The notes beneath the pieces were generated by a model. The model searched no databases, was not told the DNA's origin, and saw nothing but the letters and a program-made list of their open reading frames with translations. Shown in pieces: positions 61,769 to 64,000 of a stretch of 64,000 nt of DNA. Source of the stretch: Channallabes apus (lineage: Eukaryota > Chordata > Actinopteri > Siluriformes > Clariidae); contig CM060118.1 in the NCBI GenBank assembly GCA_030522415.1, positions 30,803,651 to 30,867,650 on the forward strand, in the 5' to 3' direction. The translations under genes were made by a program, and so were the position numbers. The stretch's first letter is position 1, and every line of letters begins with the position of its first letter.

Positions 61769-62754
61769 TGTACAGTATATGTATGCACTTCAGTCTCTAC
61801 TGTACTACATAAAGTTGTGCATGACAGTAAGGTGTTGGTTCAGAATATACCATTTAACAATAAATAAGAAATGACAAATCATTATGTCCGACTTTTGGGA
61901 ACCACAACACCCCCAGGACGGGCAGCTTACCATTTTAAAATGCAAAATATTCCATTAACCTTTGATCACTCCTTATTTTGGTATGTAAGGGATTTCAGAT
62001 TGCAGGACCCTTCTGCCACTAAATCATCCAGACATGTTAACAGTACATTTCAACAGCAAGATTTGATAGCTGTGTGACTTTGGCCCATTATGTGAATTCT
62101 AGATGAATAAGTGTTTCAACCAATATACTGTAATTTTCTGGAAGAGCAACATGTTTTAAGGTGCCTTAGAGTGTTTATTAAAACGCATATTTGTTTGCTA
62201 TAGAATTTTCAGGTAAACTGCATTCTCATGAAGTATGTTTTCTTATTATCATAAATATATATGTAATAAATATATATCAATACAAAAGTGTGATATTGCT
62301 TTTGTACAACAGATCTAAAAATACAATTTATTACCATTTATTAACAGATTATGATTTGTATTTTTATTTTAAAACTTTTTTTGCTCCGCCAACACATATC
62401 CTTCTGCAACTGGAGAAACTATGTTTCATTATGTTTCACCGTCAGTTAATGTAATTAACGTAATTAACGTAATTAACGATTGTTAGGACACCTGGGAAGC
62501 AGATCGGTACATATAGTTAAATGTCCCAGTGCTGTTATACTCTATATCATGGAATGCCTCTTGCCCAATCAGATTACTTGATCAGAGCTAATTGTTGTAT
62601 AATTTTATATAACATGATATGAAATAACCTGACATTTACGGTTAGTTTTATTTAAATGCATTTCTATTAAAAAGTCCATTTTCAAGAACTACTCATTTCT
62701 TGACAAGAACTAACCTGAGGTGACAAGAAGACGTAGCTTTAGTGGTTAGATCTT
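61769..62754. other. Unique AT-rich stretch, no gene seen
   Basis: Includes a small tandem repeat at 62445-62477 (next entry). Near 62732-62750 GTAGCTTTAGTGGTTAGA resembles a SINE head cut by the LTR insertion, but it is too short to call. Confidence 0.5.
62445..62477. repeat. 9-bp tandem repeat GTAATTAAC
   Basis: Three perfect units at 62451-62477, preceded by a partial unit. Each unit is nearly palindromic and carries TAATTA, the homeodomain core. Confidence 0.85.
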
Positions 62755-63068
62755 TGTAGCGTGAATGGTAAACCCAAACGCGGAATGACACGAATAGGCA
62801 GGATAATCACGCGATTTAGTCTAAGGACTCTCACAAATGGGGAGCAAGGAAAAGACACAATCTAACCCGCGTCCGATAAACACACACAATCTGAAAGCAA
62901 ACCCAAGAAAGTGAGTACTCACGAATCGGTGAACGAATCCGAAGCGGCATGGGCGAACTCAATGACTGAGCGATGTGCTGCGCCATCTTGTCTCCTTTTA
63001 TGCTTCCTGGTTCGCGCCCATATTACTTTTGGGTCCTAGTGCCGGTCACGGACTGAGTGTGCATGACA
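62755..63068 (-). mobile_element. 3' LTR of a Ty3/Gypsy chromovirus retrotransposon
   Basis: On the minus strand the segment starts TGTCATGC directly after a purine-rich tract (GGACAGGGGGGTAC) and ends CATTCACGCTACA, giving TG...CA boundaries and 314 bp. A TATA-like GCATAAAAGG lies on the minus strand near 62995-63004. It lies downstream of pol, as a 3' LTR should. The other LTR is beyond the window, so the boundaries could not be checked against it. Confidence 0.7.
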
Positions 63069-64000
63069 GTACCCCCCTGTCCAGGACTGGCTCCAGGCGG
63101 TCCTGGGGTGGAGGATACCCGGTGACGGTAGTCCCGGATGAGCTTGGGGTCGAGGATGAAGCGTGCTGGGATCCAAAATCATTCCTCGGGACCGTAGCCT
63201 TCCCAGTCAGCCAGGTACTGAGTGCCCCTGCCCCGAGGGCGCGAGTCGAGGATCCGTCACACGGTGTAAGCAGGACCACCGTCAATGATTCAGAGAGGAG
63301 GAGCAGGGGGGTGGGTGGAATCATAGGTGAAGTGATGAAGGGTTTTAGTTGGGATGTGTGAAATATGGGGTGAATCTGGAGCGCCACAGGCAGCTGGAGC
63401 CGGTAGGTGACAGGGTTTATCCTTAGAGTGATGCGATATGGGCCGATGAATTGGGGTGAAATTTTTCGGGATTCGGTGTGTAGATGGAGGTTCTTTGTTG
63501 ATAGCCATACCTTGTCACCTATTTTGTACAAACGTCCCGGAGGGTGTTGACGACGATGCTGGGTGACAGCTTGTGTTGGCGTGTTGGATGGCGAGGTTGG
63601 CTTGATTCCACAGCCGTCGACACCTACGGACCAACTGTTGGGCCGATGGTACGTCAATTCTTGATGGGCGAACATCGGAGGTTGGAAACCATAGCACACC
63701 TCAAATGGGCTTAGGCTGGTGGCCGATGAAATGTGAAGATTGTGAGATAGTTCTGCCCATGTGAGGTAGCGGGCCCAGGAGTGCTGGCGATCAGCCACAA
63801 AACACCTCAGGTAGCGCTCCAGCTGTTGGTTGGTCCGTTCTGTCTGACCATTAGTCTGGGAGTGGTAGCCAGAGGACAGACTACTGGTGGAATTGATCAG
63901 ATGGCAGAAGGCCTTCCAGAACCGGGCAGTGAACTGGGTCCCCTGTCCGCAGTCGGACTATGTGTTCCAGTATCAGCTCAGCTGTGTTTTTCGCTGATGG
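63069..64000 (-). pseudogene. pol: Ty3/Gypsy pol fragment: integrase C-terminus and chromodomain
   Basis: Minus strand, 3' end of pol, continuing past the right edge. The end of the integrase core is visible (GYHSQTNGQTERTNQQLE at about 63823-63876, including the third catalytic Glu), then WARYLTWAELSHN, LSPFEVCYG, the GDKVWLS motif, the GPY motif (63436-63444) and HPIFHTSQLKPF. After that the frame loses homology, while another frame over about 63110-63290 encodes chromodomain-like blocks (QYLADWEGYGPEE, FILDPKLIRDY) with two TGA stops. Further breaks are a frameshift with a stop near 63955-63963 before the core, and a pair of compensating shifts, because the linker (VPSAQQLVRRCRRLW) lies in another frame at about 63578-63661. 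Not functional. The 250-residue open frame at 63046-63798 is a mosaic of correct and wrong frames. Confidence 0.9.

Overview
The window looks like non-coding teleost DNA, most likely from an otophysan fish (catfish, characin or cyprinid relatives). The grounds are very many long (CA)n/(TA)n microsatellites, several young DANA/mermaid-type tRNA-derived SINEs, a V-SINE, several fish-type Tc1/mariner relics, hAT and Harbinger-like non-autonomous elements, and a decayed chromodomain Ty3/Gypsy retrotransposon. I found no intact host protein-coding gene, no convincing exon, no rRNA and no functional tRNA gene. Nearly all long open frames run through dinucleotide repeats (poly-TH, poly-CV, poly-YI) or transposon relics. 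I read the window as an intergenic region or a very large intron.

Layout. 1-735: two copies of a dispersed repeat, with a 14-bp inverted repeat in the first. 1.4-2.4 kb: a GT/GA microsatellite cluster. 2.9-4.05 kb: a Harbinger-like element with a 3-bp CAG duplication, holding (TA)n, (GATA)n and a second, nested inverted repeat. 4.8-5.2 kb: a small hAT element. 5.3-12.7 kb: mostly unique AT-rich DNA. 12.6-13.5 kb: a hAT element with a perfect 8-bp target duplication, inserted into a LINE-like 3' tail repeat. 13.5-18.6 kb: largely unique, with candidate conserved non-coding blocks. 18.6-26.3 kb: a dense Tc1/mariner graveyard, including a Tc1 relic carrying a SINE and another Tc1 fragment trapped between two (TA)n arrays. 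26.3-30.8 kb: unique. 30.8-36.4 kb: a young SINE, a mariner relic, a 1,059-bp hAT with perfect duplication, a V-SINE and a TTAA-bounded element. 36.4-48.7 kb: mostly unique, with LINE-like tails near 40.4-41.1 kb and paired CA arrays at 42.6 kb. 48.7-57.1 kb: three more young SINEs, an old SINE split by another repeat, and a mariner deletion derivative. 57-62.7 kb: unique DNA with two related Tc1-type MITEs. 62.75-64.0 kb: the 3' LTR and the end of pol from a minus-strand Gypsy chromovirus that continues past the window.

No genes act together here. The biology visible is transposon dynamics: repeated nesting, perfect target duplications that mark recent SINE and hAT activity, and microsatellite growth inside or beside mobile elements. 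Some repeat-free, GC-moderate blocks with homeodomain, octamer or PBX-like words may be conserved enhancers, but that is inference only.
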